Shown here piece after piece: positions 25,518 through 34,847 of a stretch of DNA of 64,000 bases (position 1 is its first letter; each line of letters begins with the position of its first letter). A model generated the notes under the pieces. It was not told the DNA's origin. It saw only the letters and a list, made by a program, of their open reading frames with translations, and ran no database searches. Made by a program: the position numbers and the translations under genes. The stretch comes from Natronococcus pandeyae (GTDB lineage: Archaea > Halobacteriota > Halobacteria > Halobacteriales > Natrialbaceae), in assembly GCF_008122205.1 (NCBI RefSeq), contig NZ_PHNJ01000014.1:1-64000 (forward strand), read 5' to 3'.

Positions 25518-26400
25518 CGTCCTCACCCCACTGGCCGCTCATACCGGCGCGTTCGCCGTCCTCCCAGACGTAGAACCCCTCGCCGGACTTCTTCCCGAGC
25601 TTGCCCGCCCGAACCTTCCGGCGAAGCGCCTGCGGCGGCCTGAACCGCTCGCCGAGTTCCTCGCGGAGGTGTTCTGCGATGTGCAGTCGGACGTCGAGGC
25701 CGACGTGGTCGCCGAGTTCGATCGGTCCCATCGGGTAGCCGTAGCCGAGTTTCATCGCCTCGTCGATATCCGCCGGGCTCGCGACGCCCTCCTCGACCAT
25801 CCGGATCGCCTCGAGCCCCGTCACGAGACCGAGCCGAGAGGTGGCGAAGCCGGCGCTGTCGCGGACGACGACGTCTTCCTTCTCGACGTCGCGGACGTAG
25901 TCGACGGCGAACTCCTCCGTTCGCTCGTCAGTCTGTTCGGCGACGACGATCTCGACCAGATCCATCAGATGTGGCGGGTTGAAGAAGTGGAGCCCGACCG
26001 CGCGCTCGGGGTGCTCGAGCGCGCTCGCCATCTCCGTCACCGAGAGCGAGGAGGTGTTCGAGGCGATGATCGCCTCCTCGCTCGCGGCGTCCTCGACGTC
26101 CGAGAAGACGTCCTGTTTCAGGTCCATGTCCTCGGGGACCGCCTCGACCACGAGGTCTGCGTCGCTGACGGCGTCCGCGAGGTCGGTCGTCCCCTCGATC
26201 CGCGCGATCGTCTCCTCCATCTCCGTCCCCGTGAGTTTGTCCCGGTCGACGCCCCCCTGGAGGTTCTCGCGGATCCCCTCGAGCCCGCTCTCGACGAACT
26301 CCGCTTCGATGTCCCGCAGGACGACGTCGTGGCCCGCCATCGCGGACACCTGGGCGATTCCGTGCCCCATGCTGCCGGCACCGAGAACTGCGATTTGCAT
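25510..26400 (-). CDS. 3-hydroxyacyl-CoA dehydrogenase
   Basis: This is an NAD-dependent enzyme that oxidises 3-hydroxyacyl-CoA to 3-ketoacyl-CoA in beta-oxidation or polyhydroxybutyrate-related metabolism. The Rossmann motif GAGSMGHGIAQ starts at residue 7; the family signature EAVPEDMDLKQDVF, the catalytic His in GLHFFNPPHLMDLVE, and the C-terminal GYPMGPIELGDHVGLDV all appear. The length of 296 is typical for the single-function enzyme. It is followed by enoyl-CoA hydratase and divergent from thiolase, giving a compact degradation module. Confidence 0.92.
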   Translation of the reverse strand: MQIAVLGAGSMGHGIAQVSAMAGHDVVLRDIEAEFVESGLEGIRENLQGGVDRDKLTGTEMEETIARIEGTTDLADAVSDADLVVEAVPEDMDLKQDVFSDVEDAASEEAIIASNTSSLSVTEMASALEHPERAVGLHFFNPPHLMDLVEIVVAEQTDERTEEFAVDYVRDVEKEDVVVRDSAGFATSRLGLVTGLEAIRMVEEGVASPADIDEAMKLGYGYPMGPIELGDHVGLDVRLHIAEHLREELGERFRPPQALRRKVRAGKLGKKSGEGFYVWEDGERAGMSGQWGEDDE

Positions 26401-26453
26401 GTGCTAATGCAGCCAATTGATCATCAAAAACGTTCTCCTTCGCGCGGTGGGCC

Positions 26454-26526
26454 GTGTTCAGAGACTACGGTGAGTACGCAGCGCCCGGTGTTCGATTCTC
26501 TCCGCGAGTCGGTGTACTCTCAACAC
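26454..26526 (+). repeat. Nested dispersed repeat, copy C (arms only, no core)
   Basis: The 73-base unit starts GTGTTCAGAG, ends CTCAACAC, and equals the two arms of copy B (40354-40390 and 40553-40585) joined directly. The junction reads CCCGGTG-TTCGATTCTC, exactly where copies A and B carry the 165-base core. It lies between the divergent 3-hydroxyacyl-CoA dehydrogenase and thiolase genes and may overlap their promoters. Confidence 0.8.
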
Positions 26527-26589
26527 CGTTCGCGCAGTGGGATCCTCGAGAGCGCAGCACCTTTATCGACGGAGTGAGACCGAATACCA

Positions 26590-27735
<1,146 letters not shown>

Positions 27736-27757
27736 CGGAGAGAAGAGCGCCTACAGC

Positions 27758-28897
27758 CTACAGCAACTGGTCGGCGATGATGTTCTTCTGAATCTCGCTC
27801 GTTCCCTCGTAGATCTTCGTGATGCGGGCGTCGCGGTAGTAGCGCTCGGCCGGGTAGTCCGTGACGTAGCCCGAGCCGCCGTGGACCTGAACGCCTTCGT
27901 CGGCGACTTCGACCGAGATCTCGGAGGCGAACAGCTTCGCCATGCTCGAGAACTGCGCGGCGACGTCCTGGTTGTTCTGCTCGACCTGGGTCGCGGCGCG
28001 GTAGGTCAGCGATCGAGCGGCTTCGACTTTCGTCGCCATCTCGGCGATCTTGTGCTCGATGGCCTGGAACTCCTTGATCTTCTGGCCGAACTGCTCGCGC
28101 TCGTCGGCGTACTCGAGCGCGGCGTCCAGCGCGCCCTGGGCGGCGCCGACGGCCTGTGCGGCGACGCTCGTGCGGCCGGAGGCGAAGAACTCCATCAGCT
28201 GGTAGAACCCCTGATCGACCTCGCCGATGACGTTGTCTGCGGGGACGCGGACGTCGTCGACGATGACCTCCGCGAGGTCCGAGGCCCGGATACCGAGTTT
28301 GTTGTCGATCTTCTCGGTCTGGATGCCGTCGCTGTCCATCTCGACGAGGAACGCGGTGATCCCGCGGTGGCCCTCGTCGGGACTGGTCTTGGCCATCAGG
28401 ACGCCGACGTCGGCGACGGTGCCGTTCGTGATCCACATCTTGTTACCGTTGAGGACGTAGCCGTCGCCGTCCTCCTCAGCCACGGTCTCGATCCCCGCGA
28501 CGTTCGAGCCGTGTGCGGGTTCGGAGATCATCGAACACGACGCGGTTTCGCCGTTGGCGATCTTCGGGAGCCACTCCTCTTTCATCCACTCGTCGCCGAA
28601 CTCGAGGATCATGTTCGTCCCGAAGCCGGCGGAGCCGACGGCCGAGCCGATTCCGGGATCGGCTCGCCACAGCTCCTCGGTGACGATCGTCGAGGAAATC
28701 TTGTCCATGCCGGCGCCGTCGTACTCCAGGGGAATCCCCGGCGCGACGAAGTCGTACTGCGCCGCCTCCTTGCGGATCTCTTCGGGGTAGGTTCCCTCTC
28801 GATCGTACTCTTCGGCCACCGGTTTCATCTCGTTTTCGCCGAACTCGCGAACGGCCTCACGGATTGCGCGGTGCTCGTCGGATAGAGCGAATGCCAT
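27758..28897 (-). CDS. Acyl-CoA dehydrogenase
   Basis: This flavoenzyme carries out the first step of beta-oxidation and hands electrons to ETF. The three-domain ACAD layout is clear: helical N-domain (1-120, EFGENEMKPVAEEYDREG), beta domain with SMISEPAHGSNVAG and KMWITNGTVADVGV, and C-domain with DEREQFGQKIKEFQAI. The catalytic Glu sits in KIYEGTSEIQKNI near the C-terminus, as in short- and medium-chain enzymes. It is 379 residues. Two direct repeats at 28942-28984 lie just upstream of its start. Confidence 0.92.
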   Translation of the reverse strand: MAFALSDEHRAIREAVREFGENEMKPVAEEYDREGTYPEEIRKEAAQYDFVAPGIPLEYDGAGMDKISSTIVTEELWRADPGIGSAVGSAGFGTNMILEFGDEWMKEEWLPKIANGETASCSMISEPAHGSNVAGIETVAEEDGDGYVLNGNKMWITNGTVADVGVLMAKTSPDEGHRGITAFLVEMDSDGIQTEKIDNKLGIRASDLAEVIVDDVRVPADNVIGEVDQGFYQLMEFFASGRTSVAAQAVGAAQGALDAALEYADEREQFGQKIKEFQAIEHKIAEMATKVEAARSLTYRAATQVEQNNQDVAAQFSSMAKLFASEISVEVADEGVQVHGGSGYVTDYPAERYYRDARITKIYEGTSEIQKNIIADQLL

Positions 28898-28941
28898 ACC
28901 GTATCATTGGAATCCTCGTACAAAATAGCTTCGGTTGTGGC

Positions 28942-28984
28942 GAACAGTGTAAACGTATTATGGAACTGGTTGAACAATGTAAAC
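28942..28984 (-). promoter_or_regulatory. Direct repeat pair upstream of the acyl-CoA dehydrogenase
   Basis: On the minus strand GTTTACATTGTTC and GTTTACACTGTTC occur 30 bases apart (28972-28984 and 28942-28954), differing at one base, 45-90 bases upstream of the ATG at 28897. The 30-base period puts both on the same face of the helix. This is a candidate operator for a fatty-acid-responsive regulator. Confidence 0.45.
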
Positions 28985-29065
28985 ACAGTCGCCGCTCTCG
29001 GACGGAGGTGCGAATCCGATCGTCGGCGAACGACGGGAACTCGAGAGAGGCGCAGCGACCGAACG

Positions 29066-30634
29066 CTACTCGTCCTGGTCGCGGATCTTGAACTTCTGGA
29101 CCTTTCCGGTCGTCGTTCGAGGCAGTTCGTCGACGAACTGGACCTCACGCGGGTGTTTGTACTCCGCCAGGCTGTCCAGACAGTACTGTTTGATCTCCTC
29201 CGGGGTTACGTCAGCGTCGGGAACCGGGACGATCAACGCCTTTACCGTCTCGCCGCGTCGCTCGTCCGGCACGCCGACGACGGCGGCGTCGGCGACGGCC
29301 TCGTGTTCGAAGAGGAGTTCCTCGATCTCTCGCGGGTAGACGTTGTAGCCGCCGGTAACGATCATGTGCTTCTCGCGGTCGACGACGAAGAAGAAGTCGT
29401 CCTCGTCCCAGTAACAGATGTCGCCGGTGTGGAACCAGCGCGTGCCGCCCTCCTCGGTGAAGGCCTCCTCGTTCGCTTCCGGCAGCCCGTAGTACCCCTT
29501 CATCACGTTCGGACCGGCGACGACGAGTTCTCCCGTGATCTCGTGGAGGGATGCTTCGTCCTCGTCGATGGGGCCTTCCTCGACCCGAGGCACTTCCTCG
29601 AACTCCTCGTCTACGACCTTCGCCTCGACGCCGTCGAGGGGCTGCCCGATGCTGCCCTTTCGTCGCGAGTCGGCCGTGTTGGCGTGGGTAACCGGACTCG
29701 TCTCCGTGAGCCCGTACCCTTCGTTCAACTGGACGCCGTACAGCGACTCGAAGCGCTCGAGCACCTCGAGCGGGAGGCTGGCCCCGCCGGAGTTGACGAA
29801 CCGCAGCGAGTCGAACTCGTAGGCGTCGGCGTTGGGCTGGTTGATCATGTCGTTGAACATCGCCGGGACGCCGAACATGATCGAGATCTCCGCGTCCTCG
29901 AGCAGGTCCATCACCGTCTGTGCGTCCCACTCGGGAACGGGGTAGTAGGTGCCGCCGCTGTACATGGCGCCGTTCATCACGACGGACATCCCGTAGATAT
30001 GAAAGAGCGGGAGGGTACCGACGAGTCGATCCGAGGCCTGAAAGCCGCCCGTCGGAACGTCGGCGTTCGCCCGCGTCGTCCAGGCGAGGTTGTGGTGGGT
30101 AAGCAGGACGCCCTTCGGCGTGCCGGTCGTCCCCGAGGTGTAGGGCTGGACGGCGACGTCGTCGTCCGCGCGGTCGACGATCTCGAGCGTCTCGTCGGCG
30201 AGGAACTCCTCGAAGCCGACCGCCTCCGTCGAATCCTCGGCGTCGTCGCCGACGGCGATGACGTGTTCGACGTCGGTGTCCTCGAGCACCGAATCGACGT
30301 TGTCGACGTTCGCGCCGAGCGAGACGACCGCCTTCGCGCCGCTGTCCCCGAGCAGGTGGCTGATCTCGCGGGCCTTGTACTGCGGGTTCATCGGGACGAC
30401 GATGCCGCCGGCCCGGAGCGTCCCGTAGAACGCCGTCACGAACTGGGGTAGATTCGGCAGGTAGATCCCGACGCGATCGCCCTCGCCGATGCCGCGGTTC
30501 TCGAGACTCTGTGCGAACTTGCCGGCTCGTTGCCAGAACTGATCGTAGCTCAGTTCGGTCCCGTCGTACACGACCGCGGCGGACTCGGGGTTCGTGTCCA
30601 CCGTCTCGGCGACGTCTGTCACGAGGTTCGTCAT
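29066..30634 (-). CDS. Long-chain fatty-acid--CoA ligase (AMP-binding)
   Basis: It activates fatty acids with ATP and CoA through an acyl-adenylate. ANL-family motifs are in order: PYTSGTTGTPKGVLLTHHN (A3 loop, about residue 168), NEGYGLTETSPV (A5), WFHTGDICYWDEDDFF (A7), and the hinge VDREKHMIVTGGYNVYP (A8), with the final Lys in PRTTTGKVQKFKIR (A10). It is 522 residues and complete. It lies upstream of the acyl-CoA dehydrogenase on the same strand, fitting a fatty-acid activation and oxidation set. Confidence 0.92.
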   Translation of the reverse strand: MTNLVTDVAETVDTNPESAAVVYDGTELSYDQFWQRAGKFAQSLENRGIGEGDRVGIYLPNLPQFVTAFYGTLRAGGIVVPMNPQYKAREISHLLGDSGAKAVVSLGANVDNVDSVLEDTDVEHVIAVGDDAEDSTEAVGFEEFLADETLEIVDRADDDVAVQPYTSGTTGTPKGVLLTHHNLAWTTRANADVPTGGFQASDRLVGTLPLFHIYGMSVVMNGAMYSGGTYYPVPEWDAQTVMDLLEDAEISIMFGVPAMFNDMINQPNADAYEFDSLRFVNSGGASLPLEVLERFESLYGVQLNEGYGLTETSPVTHANTADSRRKGSIGQPLDGVEAKVVDEEFEEVPRVEEGPIDEDEASLHEITGELVVAGPNVMKGYYGLPEANEEAFTEEGGTRWFHTGDICYWDEDDFFFVVDREKHMIVTGGYNVYPREIEELLFEHEAVADAAVVGVPDERRGETVKALIVPVPDADVTPEEIKQYCLDSLAEYKHPREVQFVDELPRTTTGKVQKFKIRDQDE

Positions 30635-30714
30635 GCGTTATCTATGGCTCACGGGAGTACCACAAAAGGATTGTTACTCGCAGAGAACGCGGGTACGCTG
30701 AGCAGACCCGAGGC

Positions 30715-32796
30715 TCAGTCCAGCGTCGGATCGGCGGCGCGATCGACATCGTATCCGACGACCATCCGTGCGTGGACGAGCGCCGCGATGATGACCGCGG
30801 CGGCGGCAATCTGGACACCGACGTGGACGAGCGAGCCGAACATCCCGGCGAACGCGGCACCCAGGTAGAGGCCGCGAACCGGGTACGAGAGGTCCCGCGC
30901 CCCGTCGAATCCGACGGTGGCGACGATGAGACCGATCGTCCCCGCGAGGACGACCGGGAACACGATCACCGTCTCCTGGGACCAGTAGATGAGGCTGTTG
31001 TTCGTGACGAAGGCGAACGGAATCACGAAGCCGGGCGCACCGAGCCGAAGCGCCTGGACGCAGGACTTCATGAAGCTCGAGCCGGCGATCCGCGAGCCGA
31101 TGGCGACCGAAATCGCGACCGGTGGCGTGATCGCCGACAGCATTGCGAAGTAGAAGACGAACATGTGGGTCGTGATCTCGGGAACGCCCATCTCGATGAC
31201 GCCGGGTGCGACCAGCACGACGACGAGGATGTACGCGGCCGGCGTGGGCATCCCGAGGCCGAACATGATACTCGCGATCATCGCCAGGATCAACACGATG
31301 ACCAGTTCGCCGCCGCCCATCCCGATGATGGTCGTGCTGACTCGCGTCGAGAGGCCGGTGAACGTCACCATCTCGATGATGACGCCCATCGAGGCCAGCA
31401 CGCCGACGAGCGGTGCCATCTCGAGACCACCGGTTCGCAGCCCCGAGACGGCCTGCTTGACGAGGGCCCCGGCCGACTCGACGTCCAGGTCGGAGTTACG
31501 GGCCGACGTGAAGGCTGTCTTCATCGAGCCGACGACGAAGATGGTGACGATCGTGTACAGGCCGGCGGTGAGCGGCGTGTATCGCAGGTAGACGAGGGTA
31601 ACGAGCAACACGCCGAGCGGGATCACGAAGTGGAGGCCGCCGAGCAGCATTCGTGGATCGAACGAATCCGTATTCGGCGACGTCCAGCCGTACTTCAACA
31701 CGGCGAAGTGGATGCCGACACCGACGCTGAAGTAAAACAGCGCGGCCGGGATGACGCCCGCCTGAATGATGCTGACGTAGCTGACCCCGAGGAGGTCCGC
31801 CATGAGGAACGCGGCGACGCCCATCACCGGCGGCAACATCTGTCCCCCGGCGGAGGCGACGGCCTCGATCGAGGCCGCGAAGTCGTCGTCGACGCCCTGA
31901 TCTTTCAGCATCGGGATCGTGAAGCTTCCCGTCGTCGCCGTGTTGGCCGCTGCGCTCCCGGTGATCGATCCCATGATCATACTCGCGATCACGGCGATCT
32001 GGACGACACCGGTCCGCAACGTCTTGCCGAGTTCCCGGCCGACGTCCAACACGAAGTCCATCAACCCGTAGGCCTTCGCGATGCCGGCGAACATGATGAA
32101 AATCGCGACCCACGTCGAGCCGATCCCCATTAACGTCTCGTGGTAGACGCCGGTCAGTTCGATCGCCCCCTGTCTGGAGATGCGCGTCCAGTCGAACCCG
32201 GTGTGTCGGAAGACCCCCGGAAGGTTCGGGCCGACATACGCGTGAGCGTAGATGATCGAGGCGACGGCGACGGACGCGATCACGTTCCCGAACGCTCGTC
32301 GCGTCGCGTCGATGACGAGGACGATCAGCGCGATCCCGACGTAGAGGTCCATCTGCGTGTGTCCGAGCAGGTGCACGTCCTGCTCGAGTCGCGTGAAGTG
32401 GTACTCGACGTAGCCCGTCGCCGCCAGTGCGATCCCGGCAAAGAGGATCGCGACTACCGGATCGATACGTGCAAACGCGAGCTTGAGGCGCTGTATCGGC
32501 GTTATCGAGTCAGTATCGATTACCGACGGACGTGGTTCGCTGTCGATCTCGTCTACGTCCCCATCCTCTGGCTCGTAGTGCCGTCGTGCGACGTCGAGGT
32601 AGTACAGCGCGATGCCCAGTCCCAGGAAAATGTTCGAATACCGCAGCCGAACGAACATCAGGGAGTAGGCGTAGTAGATCGTATACAGCGTGAACACGAC
32701 GGCGAGCACCGATACCGCACCGTCGAGTACCGAAAACGGAGAGAGACGTCTCTCCGTTCCGGCGGTCTCCGTCGTTGAAGACGAACTCTCAGACAT
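30715..32796 (-). CDS. TRAP transporter fused permease (TAXI type)
   Basis: This single polypeptide joins the DctQ-like and DctM-like membrane parts, as is usual for TAXI-TRAP importers. The first four helices (about 20-230) form the Q part; residues 240-640 form the M part, with IMGSITGSAAANTATTGSF near residue 275, GGQMLPPVMGVAAFLMADL, and IMFGLGMPTPAAYILVVVL. At 693 residues it is normal for the type. It starts 9 bases after the stop of the TAXI binding protein, so the two are one operon. The substrate is unknown. Confidence 0.9.
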   Translation of the reverse strand: MSESSSSTTETAGTERRLSPFSVLDGAVSVLAVVFTLYTIYYAYSLMFVRLRYSNIFLGLGIALYYLDVARRHYEPEDGDVDEIDSEPRPSVIDTDSITPIQRLKLAFARIDPVVAILFAGIALAATGYVEYHFTRLEQDVHLLGHTQMDLYVGIALIVLVIDATRRAFGNVIASVAVASIIYAHAYVGPNLPGVFRHTGFDWTRISRQGAIELTGVYHETLMGIGSTWVAIFIMFAGIAKAYGLMDFVLDVGRELGKTLRTGVVQIAVIASMIMGSITGSAAANTATTGSFTIPMLKDQGVDDDFAASIEAVASAGGQMLPPVMGVAAFLMADLLGVSYVSIIQAGVIPAALFYFSVGVGIHFAVLKYGWTSPNTDSFDPRMLLGGLHFVIPLGVLLVTLVYLRYTPLTAGLYTIVTIFVVGSMKTAFTSARNSDLDVESAGALVKQAVSGLRTGGLEMAPLVGVLASMGVIIEMVTFTGLSTRVSTTIIGMGGGELVIVLILAMIASIMFGLGMPTPAAYILVVVLVAPGVIEMGVPEITTHMFVFYFAMLSAITPPVAISVAIGSRIAGSSFMKSCVQALRLGAPGFVIPFAFVTNNSLIYWSQETVIVFPVVLAGTIGLIVATVGFDGARDLSYPVRGLYLGAAFAGMFGSLVHVGVQIAAAAVIIAALVHARMVVGYDVDRAADPTLD

Positions 32797-32805
32797 CAGT
32801 TGACA

Positions 32806-33876
32806 TTACGGCTCGTCGTGACGTTCGAACTCGTCGTGCCAGAGGCCGTGCTCCTCGTAGAAGTCGGCGGCTGCGGCGTGGAACGGAACACCGTCGTACA
32901 TGTTCTCGGTCCAGAACTCTTCCTCTTCGAGGCGTGCGAGCACGGCGCTGTAGTCCGAGAGCTCCTCCCGGTTCGCGTGCATCGTCTCGAGGAAGTTGTA
33001 GACGGTGTCGTAGTCGAGGTCTGCGCGACTGACGAAGTTGTACGCGAAGGTCGGACAGTGAACCTCCTCCGGCGTGTACGCCGCGTCCTCGAGTTCGTCG
33101 CCGTCGAACGACTGGATCAGCAACCGGTCGTCGTCCTCCCACTCGTCGAGCACGTCGTCGGCGCCGAGCAGGCGCAGGTCGACGGTGCCCATCATCTCCT
33201 GGGTCCAGCCGGGGACGATGCCGAAGTTCATGTACGTCGCGACGCCGACGTCGAGTCGATCCTCGTTCATCGCGCTGCCCTGCTCGCCGAACCCGATACT
33301 GATTCGCTCGTAGCCGTCCGTTGCGTGCTCGAGTGCACGCTCGAGTGCCGGTGCCGTACCCGACCCTTCCGGCGTCGGCGAGACGGTGGTGTCGCCGTCG
33401 ATGTCGGAGACGTTCTCCAACTCTTCGTTGGCCGTACAGAAGAACCACGGCAGGTCGTAGAAGTGGAACACCTGCGCCATCTCGAAGTCGAGATCGCCGA
33501 AGGCTCCCTCTCCCTCCCGGATCTCCTGTGCCGACCAGTTCTGTACGTAGACCATCTCGGCTTCCTCGTTGTTGAGGGCGCCGATGTTCGCCTCCGTACC
33601 GGGGCTCGTCTGTGCCTCGACGAACAGATCGTCGGAATGGTCGTTTACGACCGCCGCGATCCCTTCGTTTGCGGCGTACGCAGCCGTCGTCGACTCCGAC
33701 GTTCGCATTCGAACGGTCGCTTCGCCGGCGTCGGCACCGTTTTGGTTCTCCACATCTTCGTCGCCGTTGTCCTCGCCGAGACAGCCAGCGAGTCCCATCG
33801 TCGTCCCGATTCCGGCCGTCGCGAGGAACGATCGTCGACTCCGGTTCTGTAGATAGCCGTCACTTAAGTCTACCAT
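32806..33876 (-). CDS. TAXI family TRAP solute-binding lipoprotein
   Basis: This is the receptor for the fused TRAP permease downstream. The start at 33876 (MVDLSDGYLQ) is followed by a twin-arginine signal, SRRSFLATAGIGTTMG, and a lipobox ending LAGC at about residue 32, then an acidic linker. The mature part has TAXI features: an early AAYAANEGIAAVVN segment, ANIGALNNEEAEMVYVQNW, and the DTTVSPTPEGSGT pocket segment. The length is 356. The longer open frame upstream lacks haloarchaeal composition. The neighbouring acyl-CoA genes hint at an organic acid substrate, which is inference. Confidence 0.87.
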   Translation of the reverse strand: MVDLSDGYLQNRSRRSFLATAGIGTTMGLAGCLGEDNGDEDVENQNGADAGEATVRMRTSESTTAAYAANEGIAAVVNDHSDDLFVEAQTSPGTEANIGALNNEEAEMVYVQNWSAQEIREGEGAFGDLDFEMAQVFHFYDLPWFFCTANEELENVSDIDGDTTVSPTPEGSGTAPALERALEHATDGYERISIGFGEQGSAMNEDRLDVGVATYMNFGIVPGWTQEMMGTVDLRLLGADDVLDEWEDDDRLLIQSFDGDELEDAAYTPEEVHCPTFAYNFVSRADLDYDTVYNFLETMHANREELSDYSAVLARLEEEEFWTENMYDGVPFHAAAADFYEEHGLWHDEFERHDEP

Positions 33877-34086
33877 GATACTATGCACCAGACTATACCC
33901 TAATAACGTTAACGCTCTTTCGGAATAGACTGCTATACAGTTAAGAGAAGGCCTCTCTGGCCGTAACAGATCTCGTCTCGTCCGATCTCGGAGACGGAGG
34001 GGGAGAGCAGAGAGGCCGAGAACGGAGGCAAAACGAACCTCCCCGCCGAGGACCGCCGACCGAACCCGAAACCGTCTCGCCGGTGG

Positions 34087-34092
34087 AATTAA
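34087..34092 (+). promoter_or_regulatory. TATA-like box for the 33-aa leader ORF
   Basis: AATTAA lies 26-31 bases upstream of the ATG at 34118, the spacing expected for a leaderless haloarchaeal transcript starting at that ATG. It supports the small ORF as the first gene of the unit. Confidence 0.4.
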
Positions 34093-34117
34093 GCCGGTCG
34101 TCTGGACAGCCATACCC

Positions 34118-34219
34118 ATGCGGACGAACTCAGACGGCGAGACGCCGCTCGATCAACTGAACAGCGGGAATAGCGACCGGACGCGGATCGACCAGTACGT
34201 TGGAGCCACCGATGAGTAA
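34118..34219 (+). CDS. 33-residue leader ORF coupled to a thioesterase gene
   Basis: The peptide starts MRTNSDGETPLDQLNSGNSD and ends DQYVGATDE; it is polar and slightly acidic, like real haloarchaeal proteins. A TATA-like AATTAA sits 26-31 bases before the ATG. Its GATGAGTAA end overlaps the ATG of the thioesterase gene at 34212, so a ribosome finishing here could restart on the enzyme. I do not recognise a family. It may be a small protein or a translational leader; alternatively the thioesterase transcript simply has a long leader. Confidence 0.5.
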   Translation: MRTNSDGETPLDQLNSGNSDRTRIDQYVGATDE

Positions 34220-34664
34220 GACGAACGGCACCGTCGATCCGGCCGAACTCCAGCGTATCGTCGACAGTCACGACTTCCTCTCCTGGCTCGGGCTAGCCGT
34301 CGAGACGGCCGAACGCGGCTCCGTCGAACTCACTATGGCGGACGACGACAGGTTTCGAAACCCGTTTCCCGGCGACCAGGGTCCGATTCACGGCGGCATC
34401 ACGGCCACGCTAGTTGACACTGCCAGCGGTTTCGTCCTGCGCACCACGTTCGACGACCCGCTCGAGGCGACGCTCACCACGACGGATCTCGACGTGTCGT
34501 ACCTCGAACCGGCGACCGGCAACGTCCGGATCGAGGCCGAGGTAGTCCGTGCTGGGGGAACGATGGGTGTCGCCGACGTCACCGTCTCGAGTGCGCACGA
34601 CGAGGGCGGCGAACGGACGATCGCGGTCGGCCGAGCAACCTATCGGTTGTTTCGGGACGCGTAA
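34212..34664 (+). CDS. PaaI-type hotdog thioesterase
   Basis: It hydrolyses acyl- or aryl-CoA thioesters. The hotdog fold signature is GPIHGGITATLVDTASG, with the helix carrying the catalytic acid (Asp in LVDT), then LTTTDLDVSYLEPATGNVRIEA. At 150 residues from MSKTNGTVDP it is typical of the PaaI/YbgC-like group. It lies between TRAP-TAXI and glutaryl-type acyl-CoA dehydrogenase genes, consistent with acyl-CoA turnover. Its start overlaps a 33-codon leader ORF. Confidence 0.88.
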   Translation: MSKTNGTVDPAELQRIVDSHDFLSWLGLAVETAERGSVELTMADDDRFRNPFPGDQGPIHGGITATLVDTASGFVLRTTFDDPLEATLTTTDLDVSYLEPATGNVRIEAEVVRAGGTMGVADVTVSSAHDEGGERTIAVGRATYRLFRDA

Positions 34665-34814
34665 CTCCCCGGGCGAGGAGGCTGTCGATCCGTTCCGTCC
34701 CCGGACGCGTATCGGTCTCCGTTCCGTATGGTGGAACTCCGTAGACGACATCGGGAGCCGTGCTAGCTGGACATCCACGAGCACTGTGAACATAACCCTC
34801 GGTGAGAGATCGCA

Positions 34815-34823
34815 ATATCTATA
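34815..34823 (+). promoter_or_regulatory. TATA-like box for the acyl-CoA dehydrogenase at 34848
   Basis: ATATCTATA lies 25-33 bases upstream of the ATG at 34848, supporting a leaderless transcript and the choice of that ATG over the in-frame one at 34830. Confidence 0.45.
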
Positions 34824-34847
34824 GCCCCGATGGCGTACTACTGTGGT

